The notes: generated by a model not told the origin, from the sequence alone. A DNA stretch of 64,000 nt from Coprinellus micaceus (GCA_951394405.1 OX596344.1:2604001-2668000), one strand, 5' to 3'; positions 22,753-35,452 are shown, counted from the stretch's first letter. Program-made: numbers and translations.

Positions 22753-23565
22753 GTTTGGACTGGCGAAATGGCGGAGTGGTGAAGGCGAAGCATTCGTATG
22801 TGGGAGTTCTTATACCGGAGGGGAGGGACTCCGCTCACCACTGAGAACATGCATGAGGTCTGCAACGCTCTTACAGGGTGCTCAAAGGTGTAGAGGCCAA
22901 GCCTCTTGGAAGTACACGCCGCCACCTCGAGTCTCCGCAAGAGGATTGCATTGGGTTGGCTGGATGCGCGAAATGACAGCTACAATTGGCTTCATTAATT
23001 GCCCGCACACAGATACATACTCTACTGCACTCCTGTGAAAAGTCAGGGTTCAGCCTACCACTCTCAATGTGCACAAGGTCGTTGGCCGTTAAAGGTGTGC
23101 TTTTGTGGGTGATACTGCCTCGAACACCACAGTCGAGATCGTCGACCCGGGATAAGCGCTGGCTACGACGCGTCAGGTGCCCCCATGCTGGGTGTCACCC
23201 TTCCCGCATAAAATGGTGCGGTGAGCTCCGCAATCACAAACGGCACGAGCGTTTGCGTCAACTCTCGGGTGTGAGGCAGGGTACACAGCTATAGGCGTAA
23301 ATGAGGCCCAAATGTCTGGGCCCTCTTTCTGTCTGTAGAGTCCACGCCGACTTCGACGCTCGACCAGGGAGATCGCTAGAGATCTCCTGGGTCCTCTGGA
23401 TGAGTCTTTCTGGCTTGGCGGGAACTTTCTCTGAGATTCTGCATGGGTTCTACAAATAGTTTCTGTCAACTAAATGCAGGGATTTAATCTTGGTAAAACA
23501 TCATGCTTGCTGGACTCCTAGATTGGCAACCGACCCGATCAGTCAGGCTCCTGACACAATCCCCA
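21692..23565 (-). repeat. Segmental duplication, FAS1 unit copy 2
   Basis: Counterpart of 18902..20745. Here the upstream flank runs into an intact Hsp70-like 3' end, marking this as the likely source copy. Confidence 0.7.
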
Positions 23566-26201
23566 AGTAGACCCGGGAAGTGAAACTTACCGTTTCTCCC
23601 TCCCATTCTCCACCCATGCCACCTGTGCTTGTATTTCCGCCGAATTGCACTTGAATATAACCCGGAATTCGGCTGTGTAGCAGGGTGTCGGTTGGCATGT
23701 TCTGCGCTCGAACCGGAGAGGAAGATGGGAGAGATTGATTTTGATTGAGCAGAGTCTTCGGAAATTGTCTTTCAGATGGAGGGAATCATGTCAGCTCGTC
23801 GAAACGTCCTTGAAAAAGGGAAGAGGTGAAGCGGGACCACCTTACCCGGATCCATATCATGGAACTTTGGGCACGTCAATGGCCCTGTGTAACAGTATAT
23901 GGGGACGTCCGTGTTGAGTTCAGGTGAAGATCGCGTGGACGCTTCCCGCCAAAGTGTGATCGAGAATTCATTTTCATCCGTTACACGTGTGCCCTAGGGG
24001 TTGACATGAGCCATGTCCGTTCGACGAGCCCAGGTGAGAGACCCACGAACCTTCTTCAACATGGGTTTGAAGACCCCGAACAGGATTGTTCGCCCACTGG
24101 CCGCAGTCTCGACCTTGGACGATCGGTTCTTGTGGTCAGGGTCCCCCGCGTCGAAGTCGGTCTGGAGGGGGAGATAGGGGGGTGGTCAGGGAATGTGTGA
24201 CGGGTATACCTTGGAGAAGCATCGAAGTATTGAAGGACATACCCACTGGAACACACCATAGTCGTATTTCGCAATCCTTGCCTGCACTTGAGCCGAAAGG
24301 TGGAACGCAATTGCCCCGTCTGACACCGCCTTATTCCTGTCAGGATAGTTAGTTTTGGGTTCGAGGGTGTGAATGGGGGAAATCTCGGCATACACATATA
24401 CGTCCGGTCTGATGACGGTCAACCCGAGAGGCTCCAGCTCTTTCTTGACCTGCTTCAGTAGCCAGTCGGAGGACCCTAATCCGCCAACCAATACGACATG
24501 CTGCGAATAGCGACGTTAGTTTCCGCACGATCTGCACTGGCCAGGGAGTGCGGTCTCTGCGCTCACGGTAATTTTACGAGCACCGGATTTTAGCACCTTC
24601 TTCACCGCTCCAGCGATCCATTTCATACCCTGTCTCGTAAAATGCAAACGCATCGCTTCGGTGAGTCCATAGATACAGGAGACATGTTAGTGGTCGTACT
24701 CACCTTGCTGGTATGAGCCTCTGGCTTAACCATCTCCTCCACAGTCTCTGCGATACATTGAATACTGGGCTCGAAGAACGCCGCCACATCGTGCCCATTC
24801 AACTTCAACTGCCCGAACTTGATACCGACCTCATCGTCGTGGTCCTTGGTGCTCCCGAATTTGATATAGTGGCCGACGGCGTCATCAGCGAACCTTATCT
24901 TGGTAGTCTTATCGAAGCAGCTGACGATGTGATCGATATCGTCGAGATACGCGGAGTCCTTCAGGAGCTCTGTTGGCCGGGATTAGTGAAAGGTAAGGTT
25001 GGCGGGGAGGGTCGGACCTACTCTGGAGGAAAAGGCGGGCGGCGATGGTGATGAAAATCGAGCCGTGGAAGTGGCCTGAAGTGGATGAGGTGAGTCAGTG
25101 ATACGTGAGGGGGAATGGTGGCATACAGAACGCACACTGAGGGATGGATGTCTCTTCGAACCTCTTGCTCCTAGGCGGCTTCTGGTAGGTACTGATGTCG
25201 ATGGTACCCCCTCCTGCGTCGATGATCACTACGCCTTCCCCTTTCTAAATGAAATGGAATGTTAACAAAGTTGCCGCCGGTACAAGACATGTTCCACTCG
25301 CCTCCATCGGACCTTTGGGTAACCCGTGCTTCAAAGCAAACCACAAGCTCGCCTCACCCTCACTAATGAAGGACACATTCTCCGCCTGTTCGCTCGTGAT
25401 CAAGCCCGCCTTCACGGCTGCCTGGCGTAGTTGAGTTTGCTGATACCCTTCCCACCCATTCGGATGACTCAAGACGAAATGGATCTCGCCCTTGATGCTC
25501 TCCCAAAGATCGGGCCCATTCGCGTGGGTGGAGCGGATGTACGATTTGGTGCAATCGAATAGATAAGATATGTAGTCGGCAAGAACCTCTGTGACGGATT
25601 TATTGAGGGGAAGCAGTGGGATTTTAGAGGCGATTTCGGGAGAGGAAGTCTTTTTGCGAGGCCGGACGTGTAGTTTAAACCTTAAGACAGGAAGGTTGAT
25701 GAGTGTCCGGTACGGTCCTACGGCGAAAGGCAGTGACGTACCACTCTGCCTTAACCCATTGTTTCTCCGCTGCTTCTTCCTCTATTCCCTCTCGTAGCGT
25801 TTCCGCACCGATAGCTTGCGCCTTCCCCTCAGAATCATAGTAAATGACAGTCGGTATTTTCGATGCCGCGCTGACCTGCTCGAATGCGGGGAACCTGTTG
25901 GTTGGTTGATTAGCGGCCACGATGTTCCGGGATCGTCAAGTTCCGTACTTACTTTGTGACACCCTTCACCTCAGGAGTCGAACCGGGATCGAGCATGCTG
26001 CAACGAAAGAAAGGATGGGTCAGTCAAAGGAGTCTGCAGTCGCAGGTTAGGGTAAGAATCGTGTCTGTATAACACACAGGAATTAGGAGTAGAGCACTTG
26101 AAGCACCAGACTCACCAGTACGACACCCCACTGAACGTCGTCCCAATATCAAAAGCAAGAACAAGCTTTCGCTTCAGCCCTTGATAAGGCGCGTGCTCCA
26201 T
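23484..26201 (-). CDS. HSPA12-type Hsp70-like ATPase
   Basis: Start at 26201; the N-terminal phosphate-1 motif LVLAFDIGTTFSGVSY marks an Hsp70/actin-fold nucleotide-binding domain. Further on are EGEASLWFA, the phosphate-2 motif VVIIDAGGGTIDISTY and the adenosine-type motif HVVLVGGLGSSDWLL. The C-terminal exons contain LFGVFKPMLKKGTRVTDENEF, PIYCYTGPL and the terminal AQVAWVENGREKR. This layout, without a canonical peptide-binding domain and EEVD tail, is that of HSPA12A-like proteins, a family expanded in Agaricomycetes. The final exon is probably SPASMMFYQD with stop at 23484; without the last intron the stop would be at 23587. About 590 residues. A relic of this last exon at 20640..20745 supports the spliced end. 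Confidence 0.85.
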
Positions 26202-26923
26202 CCCTGAATTGTAGATATCCCGCACTCCCTTGTCGTAGAGATAACGTATATGGCTCCGGTCGACTTGTGCACCTCGAGCTCACCGGAAGCAACGGAGATT
26301 AGGCAAGGCTCGGCGGGGAAGTCGGAGAGCGAGGGTTTATGAACCGTTCAGGATCGCGTGCAGGGAGGCTGTATTCATTTCGCCGTTGCCCTGGCCTCCT
26401 TTTAGGGTGACTGACGGCGACTTCGCACAGCAAAAGCTGTATATAATGGGGGTTCGTAGAATCGTGATAGAGAAGCAGGTGAGCAAAAGTAGTCGTGAGC
26501 GGTGGTGATACTGCGGTGTTGTTTTGCCCTGAGCCTACGTCATCAAGTCACCGGACCCATGATGAGCGCCTATTCACCAATGGGCGCATAGAGCAACACA
26601 GAGTATATTCAACAGAGAGAGCTTAACCAAATTACAAAGTTGGTTGTATCAGGCGCAGAATACCCCAAAGGCTTGTGGCAGGCCAGTCAGGTGTAAGCGG
26701 AGTGCCTTGAGCTAACCAGATAACAATCCCAGAGTGTGCCCTGTGTAACCCAAGAATGATGTGTCTGTGCAAGAAGGTTTTGAGCTGAGCTACGCTTGCC
26801 CGGAGGACCGACAAGTTGGCCAACACACACAATAGTTGCGGGTACGTGGCGCGATCTCCCTCCATAGAATAGGTGTCTTGCATAGAGATGGGGGAGCGTA
26901 TCATCGTAACCAATAACTGGCAT
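26202..26923. other. Intergenic between Hsp70-like gene and FunK1 copy 1
   Basis: Holds the promoter of the Hsp70-like gene; a TATATA-type sequence near 26446-26452 is compatible with it. The rest shows no supported gene. Confidence 0.45.
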
Positions 26924-29195
26924 CTAAATGCCGGACGGTCTGGCCGCCACCATGGTTTCCCGCATATCACGGTCGTCGATGCGTCTCGATTTGGTGTGAG
27001 GTGCCTCTGGAAACTGGACCTCTTCAAAACGACGCTTGAAGTTCGGTTCTACAAACCCAGTAGCCACAGAAGATGGAGAGGGGATGTTCTCGCTGCCAGC
27101 CATTAGATGCGAGTCTGAAGGTTGATCCCGACGACTAGAGGATGTGGACGCAGGTACAGACGCAGTTTCAGAAGCAGTGGTCGCCTGTATCGCATCGTCG
27201 AACATCTTCAGAACTGCGGAGTAGCGCTCTTCGCACTGGGAGAGTAGGGGAGAGAGCGAGTTTGTCGTCACCGTCTGGCTGGATTCAAGGAGGTCATCCT
27301 TCTCATGCCTCCGGTCGAAGATCCAGTCGCAGAACTCATTAAACAAGCCTGCACAGACAGGCCCCCACGCCGCAGCTACCAGCCTCGAAGCACGAAACCC
27401 ATCGCCAGCAACAGACATTTGAATCACACTTTTCATGCCCGCAGACGCAGCTAGGCCATCAGTGTCCCACTCCAAAACCATGGTCGATCCTCCATCGTCA
27501 CTGGGGAGGCGACTACCGTCGGGTCGGTAAACAAGAAAGAGATAGGCCAGGACGTAGAAGAATGATTCCAGATCGTCCAAATAGTCGTGGTCCGGATGTT
27601 TGCCTGCTCGAGAGTAAGCGCTTCGGAGGACGGAAATGGACTGGAAGAGGCGGGTGCCCTGGAGGTTCGGGTATCAGCACAGGCTCACGATAACAGGCGA
27701 CTCACTATGTTCGAATCTGCCTTGACGCTAGGATGCGCGTCGGTTGCCCTGGAGGCGTGGTCGATGAGAATACCCCTCTGACCGTCTGGAGCTCCGTCGT
27801 TCCCGAGTAGTATGTTGTTGTGGGACACGTCTCGGTGCAGAATCCGGATGCCATCACTCGCGAGACGTTGGTGGGCTAAGATATGTCAGCGGAGGGGATA
27901 GACTGAGATGAAGCCAATGCGTACCCGCTATTGCGTCACGGAGGGCGCAGAGCACTTGAAGAACCGAGGTGAAGAACTCGATGGGTTTGCCATACGATTT
28001 CATCACGATTCGGATGGCTACGCGGTTGGTGTACCGCCCCCAGGTACTCGGGCAACGAAAGCTCTTCGTTTCCCCGCGCCCGACCTCGAAGGATACCATC
28101 TGAACGACCCCAGGCAGACCTTTGACGAGCTCCAGGAGCTCGTGCTCCGGCGTGTGGTCCTCAGGAATCCAAGAGACTTTGACTATCAGCTCTTCCCGAG
28201 TCTCGGGGTCCTGAACCTTCCAGCACGTTGTGGCCCGTCCACATATGGAGTCTCCTGGAGTCGACACCTCCTCAAGGATGGGGTACTCCTTCAGTTCTCC
28301 CGTCGCCCCAGTGGTGGTCACCGTTCCCTTCTCCTTCCTCCCGTCGGCGATGGCCCACTGGATGCTGTTGTCGAAGCCGAGAGAGCGCTCGTTTGCTGAG
28401 GATACGCCAGCGACCAGTCGAACGAATGCCGCGGGGTTTCGGTGGATGTGGATTCGTGGGGTGATCTGAGCTCCGGCGCGGTCGAAATGCACCAGGCGAA
28501 CGTGATCCTCAGTAATGGCGAGCGACCTGACGTAGAACCGGTTGGGTTGCGCTCGAAGGATCTCCCTGCTTCATGGTCAGTTGGGGAATCAAGGATACGC
28601 ACGTCCGGGAAAAGAACACGCACCTCGAATAACTGGCCAGCTCTTCAAGAATCTCCATTTCATCAACGTCTTCACCCAATTCCGGCTCGGTCGTCACTGA
28701 GAAACACGTTGCAATGTTGGAGAACCCGGTGTCTGCGGCCAATACACGCTGGAAGCGTTCTTGAGCCTTAGGCGGAGCTGAGATTTGGAACGAGGGGCCC
28801 GCTGCACGAACAATGAGGAATGGGCAAGTACGGTATCCGTCTTCGTTTTCCTCGTCACACCCGTCAACTCCCGCAGTATTGACGACGTCTCTAGCCACCC
28901 CAGGGTGCGATGGCTTCACGAATGCTCGCACAATGGATGATAGAATTTTGTAAAGCGGCTCCACCACATCCTGGGTTGACGTCGGGAATTCGGGAATGCT
29001 CCATTCCTCTCTGGATGAGTCGTAGTAGTCCGTTTCTTTTAAGAAGGCCTGAATTTCTTCGTCCTCGGCGACGTCGCGGTAGACCTCTTCGGGATACGCT
29101 TTGCTCGTAACGGTGAAGCGAGGGTGTGGTTCGTCGGGCTCAGGTGCTCTGCGCACCACGTCGGTTCCCCTAGGGTTGTGAGAAATCGAAATCAT
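26924..29195 (-). CDS. FunK1-type protein kinase, copy 1
   Basis: Start at 29195. Exon 1 is the N-terminal FunK1 region (DEMEILEELASYSR), spliced to EILRAQPNRFYVRSLAITEDHVRLVHFDRAG, the family's conserved stretch before the kinase lobes. The N-lobe lysine lies in LIVKVSW. The catalytic loop is HRDVSHNNILL. The following metal-binding segment reads GILIDHASRA, where copy 2 (47042..49296) reads GILIDLDHAFRA: 6 nt (codons L-D) are missing here, around 27759/27760. YLDDLESFFYVLAYLF is the FunK1 signature after the loop. The C-terminal tail is Ser/Thr-rich and basic. All joins are in phase, so it can be translated, but the loss in the DFG-equivalent segment may make it a pseudokinase. FunK1 kinases are mushroom-specific and of unknown substrates. 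Confidence 0.85.
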
Positions 29196-29345
29196 GAATG
29201 GAGGGACCTCGTCGCGGACAGGATGTCAAGAACGGGGAGGTTACGGAGGATGGACGCGTCGATGGTGGTGGTCAAGAAGAAAAAGACTTGGAAACGACGT
29301 CGGCGCATTGAAGGCGACGTGATCAACCCCACGTGATCTCGTGAC
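26970..29345 (-). repeat. Outer inverted repeat, left arm (FunK1)
   Basis: Inverted counterpart of about 46895..49265. Homology covers the whole gene from KSRRIDD near its 3' end to roughly 150 nt upstream of the ATG (shared CCCGTTCTTGA / CCCGCTCTTGA and ATCACGTG). Flanking sequence beyond is different. Confidence 0.8.
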
Positions 29346-29994
29346 CTGTAGCACACAGCCACTTCAATTGGCGCCCTCGCTGGGAGCTGCTGGGAGGCAG
29401 AAATTAGGTTCGATACCGTCCCTCAACGAAGGCCAGTCGCAGGTCTAGACGGAAATAGTGAGGGCCCCTCGCCCAGTGACGGTAACGAGTCTAAGAGTAG
29501 ACTGAGACTAGTGGCACACACGGCCCGGGGCCACGCGTTGGCGCAATTTCGGAGAAAGAAAAAAAAAAAAAAGACTCTGTACAGAGCCGGGGAGCCTGCC
29601 ACACACTTCTTTACCAACCAAAAAAGAAGACTTTTGGCATTTCTACGACGCTTTTGGTAGCCCGAGCCACCTCTCGCCGGCATCTCAGCGGCATCGACGT
29701 ATCACGTGCGTACGTGCCTAAACTGGAGCCTTTGGAACCACGTGCGAATAAGCTGGATGGCATGAATGTTATAGGGCGACTTGCCCGATTGGGGGAAAGT
29801 GATGGCTTTTCCCAATATTTGGTCGTCCAATATTAAAACCCAGAGTGTTTCGTTTCGCCTCTTGATCTCAAACCACGACCATCTCCTCCTCCCTCTCCCA
29901 GCCAGCACCCACAACTAGCTGAACCTTTGCTCCCATTGCTTGATATCGGTGAGCTGCCTTTGCTCTGTGCGTTTAAGCCAGATCCTGATCACAA
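29346..29994. other. Intergenic, promoter of disordered-protein gene
   Basis: Contains an A-run at 29559..29572. No gene is supported. Confidence 0.5.
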
Positions 29995-31008
29995 ATGCTA
30001 GCAATTTCCAAATATTCAATATCGATGGACCCAGTTTCCGCCCCTCCAACCACGGAAAACACCTTTGTTCTCACAGAGCCTCCCACCCGATCCCCATCGC
30101 CCGACCCTATCCAGGCGAAGATTAGAGCTGCGCTCAACGGAGGCATCCGCCGCGAGGCCGCCTATATCTTTCGATTCGCCGAAGACGGCCATAATGTCGT
30201 CGCTGAGGGTTTCCCCTCAATCGCCATGATGGATATAATGCTTGGATCGAAGGCATCGGTCCTGAAAGCCCCCACCGAGCCTCCTTCCCCATTCCGCACT
30301 CATAACCTTCACCCTCTCTGCGGAATTCGCGGCCACTTCGACGCGCGGAATTTGGCAGCCGCACTTTCCGCGGTCCGGGATAATCAAGAATCGCGAAAGG
30401 TCGACGCAGACGCTGCCACTGACCCGGAGGCAAATACCGGGCCTCCCACTAGGTCCACGACGCCTGGTCTTACCAACGACGATCAACCTGCGGCAATCGA
30501 TGCTTTGTCAAATGATGATCCCAAAATCCCAGCTCCCTCCGCAGAGGTAGTCCATGTTACCGAAGGGGCCACCGAGACCAACCCTCCAGCCGTTTCCACC
30601 CCAGTTCCAACTTCTACTCCCCTGGCCGACATTGCTCACGTGCCTACTCTAAAGAGGAAGCGTTCTGCTAGAAGCATTGGGGAGACCAGGCCGAACAACA
30701 AGCGCCGTACCAAGCTCACCGCGGAGAAGGTGGACAAATCCGTGTTGCCCCAGCGCCCCAAGAAGAAGACCCACGACGGGACTGGGAAGCCTGGAGCGAC
30801 CACCAAGACCGCTCGCGCGGTTTTGAAGGCCCAGGCTGCGGTCCCCAGTAGCCCGCCCCCCGTTGCGAGGGTCCGCCCTACTTCTAGCGCTCGGGCTCAG
30901 AAGGTCGCTCACGCCGTCGTGACGGCTCCATCTAAGGTGAAAGGCGCCCCAAAAGAGGGCGGAAGAAAGCTCGATAAGTCAAAGGCTAAGGTAACACGCA
31001 AGGCTTAG
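29995..31008 (+). CDS. Disordered basic protein, probably nuclear
   Basis: Intronless frame of 337 codons; the start could be 29995 or the second ATG at 30025 (MDPVSAPPTTENTF). The N-terminal 110 residues are the only part with ordered character (AALNGGIRREAAYIFRFAED). The rest is Pro/Ser/Thr/Ala-rich, then Lys/Arg-rich with candidate nuclear localisation signals (LKRKRSAR, NNKRRTK, RPKKKT) and an AT-hook-like, histone-tail-like end (KLDKSKAKVTRKA). I recognise no family. It lies between the left arms of the two nested inverted repeats and has no copy on the right side. Confidence 0.6.
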   Translation: MLAISKYSISMDPVSAPPTTENTFVLTEPPTRSPSPDPIQAKIRAALNGGIRREAAYIFRFAEDGHNVVAEGFPSIAMMDIMLGSKASVLKAPTEPPSPFRTHNLHPLCGIRGHFDARNLAAALSAVRDNQESRKVDADAATDPEANTGPPTRSTTPGLTNDDQPAAIDALSNDDPKIPAPSAEVVHVTEGATETNPPAVSTPVPTSTPLADIAHVPTLKRKRSARSIGETRPNNKRRTKLTAEKVDKSVLPQRPKKKTHDGTGKPGATTKTARAVLKAQAAVPSSPPPVARVRPTSSARAQKVAHAVVTAPSKVKGAPKEGGRKLDKSKAKVTRKA

Positions 31009-31721
31009 GCGTGTGTGGTCGCCCCGTTTATCGGAACTTGAACGAGGACTTGCTCCGTTTATTGGGTACGATTTATCCGTCCCTTTACTTTGACCCACAT
31101 ACATACCACATAGATTCGAATTCCCACCAACATTTCTCAGCTCCCGGTTTCTTTCTCATATATATTCCCACTGTCTCTAACTTATCGCATTGTCGCTTCG
31201 AAGCCATTATTTTGTTTTGTATGGATTCCCCGGTTCCCCTTCCTTTGCCAGCGCTGAATGAGATGTTTGTATGTAATGCCATTCAATTTTCTCGCAAGGC
31301 TCGTGGCTCGATCTGCTACCATCGGATCTCGTTTCCCAAGGGGTGCTCGCAAACTTTCTCTCGGTATGTCCACTCGTATGTCCACCTCGTCTGTTCGATT
31401 CCTGCCTCGGGAGCGCTCTCCATTTAAAGTAAATTCGCTTGTACACACTACAGGCGTTCGATGTCTCACCAGCTTCAGGACGATCTACCTCTATGCTTCG
31501 AACTAACGCGAGGAGCTACTAGTGCGACATTCAGGGGGTGAGCTTTGCGTATGCAATGATTGAATTATGCGTCTCTGACTGTCGCCAATGGAGGGTAGGG
31601 ACAACCACACCATACAAATTGTCAATGCTTGCCGCTGCTCAGTTATTTTATTTAAAGTGTTTGTACACGGGCTCGGTCCGACTAGCATGAGGCCAGACAT
31701 GAAGGAAATGATCGGCGCGTT
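31009..31721. other. 3' flank and polyadenylation-like AT-rich segment
   Basis: Frames here are short and featureless. On minus, AAATAAAATAA near 31645-31655 lies just past the last hairpin unit and could end a minus-strand transcript of the array. Confidence 0.4.
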
Positions 31722-32230
31722 CTGAGCCCGGGGCTCAACAAACTGGGAAACCTAGTAGACCCTACCACCCTCACTGAGGGGAGTCGAGCGAGCGAGGATC
31801 CATAGTCGAAGCAGCGGGCTCAGAGCCTCGCCATCTGTGACATTTGTAGTCGTCATGAAGCGGTAAAATTTGTTGCTAAGAAAACATCGTTAGTAGCTAA
31901 TGTGAGATTGAGAGAGGAGGGCACGTTTCGGAAACTGTGGGCTCAAGGTGGGATGCGTGCTAGTTGTCTCGCATTGTTAAGGGTGAGAAGGCCTGTAAAT
32001 AGCGTCAGGCCTGCTATATGAGTAATCGCGAATTGGGGGCTCACTTTTAATCTCATAGGTAAAACGAGAGCCGGAGAGCCGGAAGAAGCGATGGACGCAC
32101 CCCGTGCCCGCCAGTGTCATGGAGTATCACCGAGTAAACCCCACCTCTCTCTTTGGGGAAGGTCGAGCGTACCGGGTCAAACACCTCAACATGGGCGGGT
32201 TCAGGGGGTACTATGGTGACCCCTGCATTG
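31722..32230. repeat. Direct repeat within the hairpin array, copy A
   Basis: Matches 34934..35452 in the same orientation over two hairpin units and the spacer between them (shared AACATCGTTAGTAGCT, GTGAGATTGAGAGAGGA, AGGCCTGTAAATAGCGTCAG). In this copy the second unit's arms are decayed (CCGTGCCC/GGGTTCAG). Confidence 0.8.
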
Positions 32231-32839
32231 GAGTTCTCTTTCGTCTGGCTCGGTAGCCAGAGAGACTGGGGGATGGGTACAACATCAAAATCGACGATCC
32301 CATCCGGAGAATCCTCAGGGGATACTCACTTTCATAACGATACCTGTAGAGACGGAAGAAGCGATGGGCGCATTCTGAGCCCTACAGTCATACTCCTATG
32401 GGACCTAGGTAGTCCAACCGTTCTGACCGAGGAATACGAGGGGCCACACGAGTAAGAGTGGGCTCTCAGGATGTGTTGTTGCGATCCCTGCATCGGAGTT
32501 CACGATCGCCCCGTCGTTGGCAGGTCGGTGGGCATGGGTGCGACCTCAGCAACAGCGATCCCTAAATGAGAGCGGCGAAGTACTAACTTTCATTTTGAAG
32601 GGCAAATGAAACGCGTTGAGGGAGGGGAGGAAGCGATCAACACACCCTGAGCCCACAGGTACAACGTTAGCATAAACGATCCCATCCCAACAGTGTTATG
32701 GGAGATGGTCACATTCGGTGGCTGGATCGAGGGCTCAACGTGTATCGTGGTGCAGACCTCTGAATTAGAGCTCACGTCCGTTTTGTCTGGTCGCTGGCGG
32801 CCTGTGGTATGAGCACGACGTCGGCGCTTCAGCATCAAC

Positions 32840-34690
32840 GACCCTGATGGTGATGCTCACTTTCCGATTATACCGGGAGAGCTTGCGAGAGGCGGAAGTT
32901 GCGATGGACGCACCCTGAGCCCGCAGGTATTGTATTGTTACAGACCTAGTAAGCCCAACTGCCCTCATCGAGGGAAGCCGAGCGTACGAGGGCTGACAAA
33001 AATAGGAGCGGGCTCAGGGTGGGTGATCGCGAACTTCCGAACTTGGGAGGACTGGTACCCATGGTTAGCCTATGTTTCGTCTTTAATTTGAGACGGAAAC
33101 TCACTGGCCATCGTCACACCCAACCCGCGAAGACTGCAAACGCATGTCGTCACTTCATATCCCGTAATCTGAGAGGGAGACCAGACGCTCACTGTTTGCT
33201 TGCATGCTGATTTGGTGATTGACGGGAGGAGGAAACGGGCATGATAAGTACACACCTGAGCCCCATCCAACACTTTAACAAGGCCACCTAGGATGCTGCA
33301 CCACCCTCACAGAGGGCAGTGGAACGCCCTGGGTGTGTCGATGGGAATGGGGCTCAGACGTGCAGAATCAACATCATGTTCGAGCTTTTGGGCACTGGCC
33401 TGGAGGTGATGCAGCATATTGTCTGCCTTCGGAGTGTTAGGTCGGCCGGTGGTCCTATATCAACGATCGATAGAAGTAGTCAGCTTCTTTGAAAGCACAC
33501 CGGATGAATGTGTGTACGTACCCACCTCTGCTGCGGTGCAGGACCAGGGGTAGAAAGTGGAGGAGAGAGCGGACGATGAAGCCGACTCGAGCCCACCTTC
33601 CACGGTCGGTTCCGACGTCGTATGCACAGCTCCTGTCCCTCGAAAGAAGCTGTGGACACGAGATCGGGAAGGCGAGGGTGGGCTCGGAACGGCTGGTGCC
33701 GACAATCGCCGTGGAAGGGCAGGTTGATTCGGCTGGGTAATCCAAAGGCTGGATGTATCGAGCTTGGATCGGTAATTGAGGGTAGGCTGCATGTTGAGTT
33801 TCTGTGCGAGTGGGATCGAACAGTATATCAGTCGAAGTAACTAATCGGAAGCGAGGGCGTGGGCTCACAGCATCACCACCAACATAAACCCCTCCGCTTC
33901 ATCTCCTCAAACAAGGCAAGCCCGCCGACTCATCGAGCCCAGGACCTGAGCCCAACAGACGACGACAGGTGGCACCGAGCAGACTGTCCAGTCCTCCGAG
34001 AGGAAGAGAGAGAGAGCTGGGTACCGAAGGTTGCCGTGTGGGCTCAGACGCGGGGTCGAGTCCAGCTGGGTGGTTGATGGGTGGTGGAGGGCGAGGCTGG
34101 TGGTGGGGATGGGCAAAGAGCTTCTTGGTACTAATGGTCTTGGTAATGGACGATATCGACGGATGGAATCTGCGGTCGAGTGAAGATAAGGAGGGAAGAT
34201 CGATGCCTTGAAGACTCCGCCTTATCGAGTGAATCGCGCTTACCGTCCAATGAGCACCCGATGGGCTACCCATAACGCAGCCTGGGGACGCTCGATGTGG
34301 ACGATCTTCCCGGGTCCCGAACTTGGTCCGGGATGAATGGCGATGGATGAGCAGATGACGAGGGACCGAGGGTGCAGCCCTCTTTATCTTGTATGGGTTG
34401 TTCGAACGGAGAGAACGTGCTGCGATGTCCTGATGAGATCTAAATCAGTAGATGGGTAGATGGGTGGACGGATGGATACTCGATCTATGATAAATGGATA
34501 AATGGATAGACCGTCCTGGTTTTTCAGACCGCACTCGACAATCGATGGAGAGATGAACGACGTAGATGGACAACCCTTCCTCTCGTCACACACGTCACCA
34601 CTCGAAGCACACTTGCAAGGGGTTCACACGTTCCATCACACGGGCGCCTATCACGCAATTCCCCTTCCTCCACTTACCCTCCTTCCACTT
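32840..34690. repeat. Inner inverted repeat, left arm
   Basis: Reverse-complement match to about 42895..44670, including four hairpin units, the intron-like spacers and a GATG/GATA-rich segment. Shared landmarks include TCGATCGATAGAAGTAGT on one strand and ACTACTTCTATCGATCG on the other. Confidence 0.85.
33588..33686 (-). repeat. Hairpin unit with compensated arms (CGAGCCC/GGGCTCG)
   Basis: The first pair of the TGAGCCC arm is changed T-A to C-G on both sides. It lies inside the inner inverted repeat. Confidence 0.65.
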
Positions 34691-34755
34691 GCCTGCTCTC
34701 CCCCCAAGCTTCTCTCACCAACCCTCCTAACGCACGCAGCTCATGTCATTTATGG

Positions 34756-34774
34756 AAAAAAAAAAAAAAAAAAA
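34756..34774 (+). repeat. Poly(A) run of 19
   Basis: Uninterrupted A run just outside the inner inverted repeat; a similar shorter run lies at 29559..29572. It could be a simple homopolymer or the tail of an old retrocopy; no upstream coding relic seen. Confidence 0.5.
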
Positions 34775-34933
34775 GACACAACCCCACATACAGGGTATTA
34801 AGGGATACTGCTAACACACAGACGAAACTGGTAACCGGTATGATTTATTCTCCCACGTCCTGACGCCCATTCCATGGCCATGTGAGTGTTCAATCCACTT
34901 CGTGCTGGGGCAGACGAGGAACGAAGCGATCGC

Positions 34934-35452
34934 CTGAGCCCACGGCTCAACAAACTGAGAAACCTAGTACACGCTACCGCCCTCACCGAGAGGAGTCGAG
35001 CGTACGAGGGTCCAAAGTCGGAGCAGCGGGCTCAGAGTATCGCCAGTCGCGGGGCCCGTGGTTTTCAGGTAGCTGTACATTTGTAGGTAAGAAAGGAAAC
35101 ATCGTTAGTAGCTTATGTGAGATTGAGAGAGGAAGGGACGTTTCGGGAACCATGGGGCCCAGGGTGGGACGCGCCCCAGTTCTTCATGCTTTTGAGCGCG
35201 AGAAGGCCTGTAAATAGCGTCAGGTCTGCGATATGAGTAATCGCGAATTGGGGGCTCACTTTCATCTTGTGGCAGAGACGAGAGCCAAAGAGCCGGAAGG
35301 AGCAATGGATGCACCCCGAGCCCGCCAGTGCCACGGCGCATCACCGAGTAAACCCCACCTCTCTCTTTGGGGAAGGTCGAGCGTACCGGGTCAAATACCT
35401 CGACATGGGCGGGCTCAGGGGGTGCTGTCGCGATCTCCAAACCGGAGTTCCG
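34934..35452. repeat. Direct repeat within the hairpin array, copy B
   Basis: Counterpart of 31722..32230, with better-preserved outer arms in both hairpin units. Confidence 0.8.

Noticed and set aside
29559..29572. A-run as a retrocopy tail
   Set aside because: No coding relic upstream and no target-site duplication found.
31011..31427. 138-codon plus frame after the disordered-protein gene
   Set aside because: T-rich 3' flank composition; no motif.
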